A stretch of DNA of 36,913 nt from Fidelibacterota bacterium (lineage in GTDB: Bacteria; Fidelibacterota; UBA2242), in contig JADHWC010000015.1 of NCBI GenBank assembly GCA_016783665.1, positions 1 to 36,913 on the forward strand, written 5' to 3'. The position numbers were made by a program, and so were the translations under genes. Every line of letters begins with the position of its first letter. The first letter of the stretch is position 1. The notes under the pieces were generated by a model that did not search any database, was not told the DNA's origin, and was given only the letters and a program-made list of their open reading frames with translations. Below are positions 36,661-36,913 of the stretch, in pieces.

Positions 36661-36747
36661 CGGTACTTGAAAAAGATTCTCATTGTTACTGAAAAATCGT
36701 CAGATCAATGATATTTATAATTTGAATAAAATCGAAAAGGAGGCCCC

Positions 36748-36913
36748 ATGGCGAAGGAACAATTTAAGCGTACGAAGCCCCATGTGAATGTAGGTACGAT
36801 AGGACATGTAGATCATGGGAAGACGACGTTAACGGCAGCGATGACGCTGATTTTGAACAAGCAGGGCTTAGCCCAGGCCCGTACATTTGACAGTATTGAT
36901 AATGCCCCGGAGG
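36748..36913 (+). CDS. tuf: Elongation factor Tu, N-terminal fragment (runs off window end)
   Basis: EF-Tu delivers aminoacyl-tRNA to the ribosome. Only the first 55 codons are present. They open [20 protein letters not shown] and carry the G1 P-loop GHVDHGKT, diagnostic for EF-Tu. A very strong ribosome-binding site (AAAAGGAGG, 36735-36743) lies 4 bp before the ATG. The gene follows four intact tRNA genes, with 87 bp between the last tRNA and its start, so it is probably expressed from the same transcript. Confidence 0.97.
   Translation, partial: MAKEQFKRTKPHVNVGTIGHVDHGKTTLTAAMTLILNKQGLAQARTFDSIDNAPE

Overview
The window reads as chromosomal DNA from a Gram-negative bacterium of the Fibrobacterota-Chlorobiota-Bacteroidota (FCB) superphylum. 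A Neomarinimicrobiota/Marinimicrobia-like or Calditrichota-like lineage is my best guess, made from gene content alone. The reasons are a PorX-type response regulator fused to a PglZ/alkaline-phosphatase domain, an UpxY/NusG-like antiterminator, several lipoproteins, ADP-heptose (LPS) genes and a predicted outer-membrane barrel. No plasmid, phage, transposon or CRISPR signature is visible. Most of the window is ordinary core genome.

Layout. 1-1183: 3' third of a 23S rRNA gene, a 5S rRNA gene and a strong terminator, closing an rrn operon. 1322-8206: an envelope/signalling block of four co-directional genes (secreted protein, FecR-domain protein, predicted outer-membrane barrel, CHASE2-adenylate cyclase), ended by a hairpin terminator. 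8378-22817: one 14.4-kb co-directional run with tight spacing or overlaps: porX-like, tsaE, tsaB, rimI, accD, surE, guaA, a TPR plus periplasmic-binding-protein gene, pgeF, yqeY-like, cvpA-like, mutS2, dnaG. 23068-27276: three lipoprotein genes, one with six FN3 repeats and one with a LamG/concanavalin-like domain. 27408-30121 (minus strand): a UROD-family protein, a PAP2 phosphatase and a homocysteine S-methyltransferase-family protein. 30284-33841: gmhB, ddl, an UpxY-like antiterminator and cysS, almost without gaps. 33897-35848 (minus): a UDP-glucuronate 4-epimerase-like gene, then the heptose-7-phosphate kinase rfaE1. 36070-36913: tRNA-Thr(TGT), tRNA-Tyr(GTA), tRNA-Gly(TCC), a broken tRNA-Thr copy, tRNA-Thr(GGT) and the start of tuf.

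How the parts work together. The first block looks like a surface-to-cytoplasm signalling module: exported FecR and barrel proteins next to a membrane cyclase whose adenylate-cyclase catalytic residues are all present. The next gene encodes a PorX-like regulator with a complete predicted phosphodiesterase site, so two nucleotide-signal enzymes sit side by side. The long run mixes t6A tRNA modification, fatty-acid, nucleotide, peptidoglycan and replication functions. gmhB and rfaE1 supply two steps of ADP-heptose synthesis. The tRNA-tuf block has the same gene order as Escherichia coli thrU-tyrU-glyT-thrT-tufB. The items most worth a second look are the FecR/barrel/cyclase/PorX neighbourhood, the broken tRNA-Thr inside the tRNA-tuf operon, the UROD-like plus homocysteine-methyltransferase operon, and the antiterminator inside ddl-cysS. 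I see no clearly new defence or mobile system.
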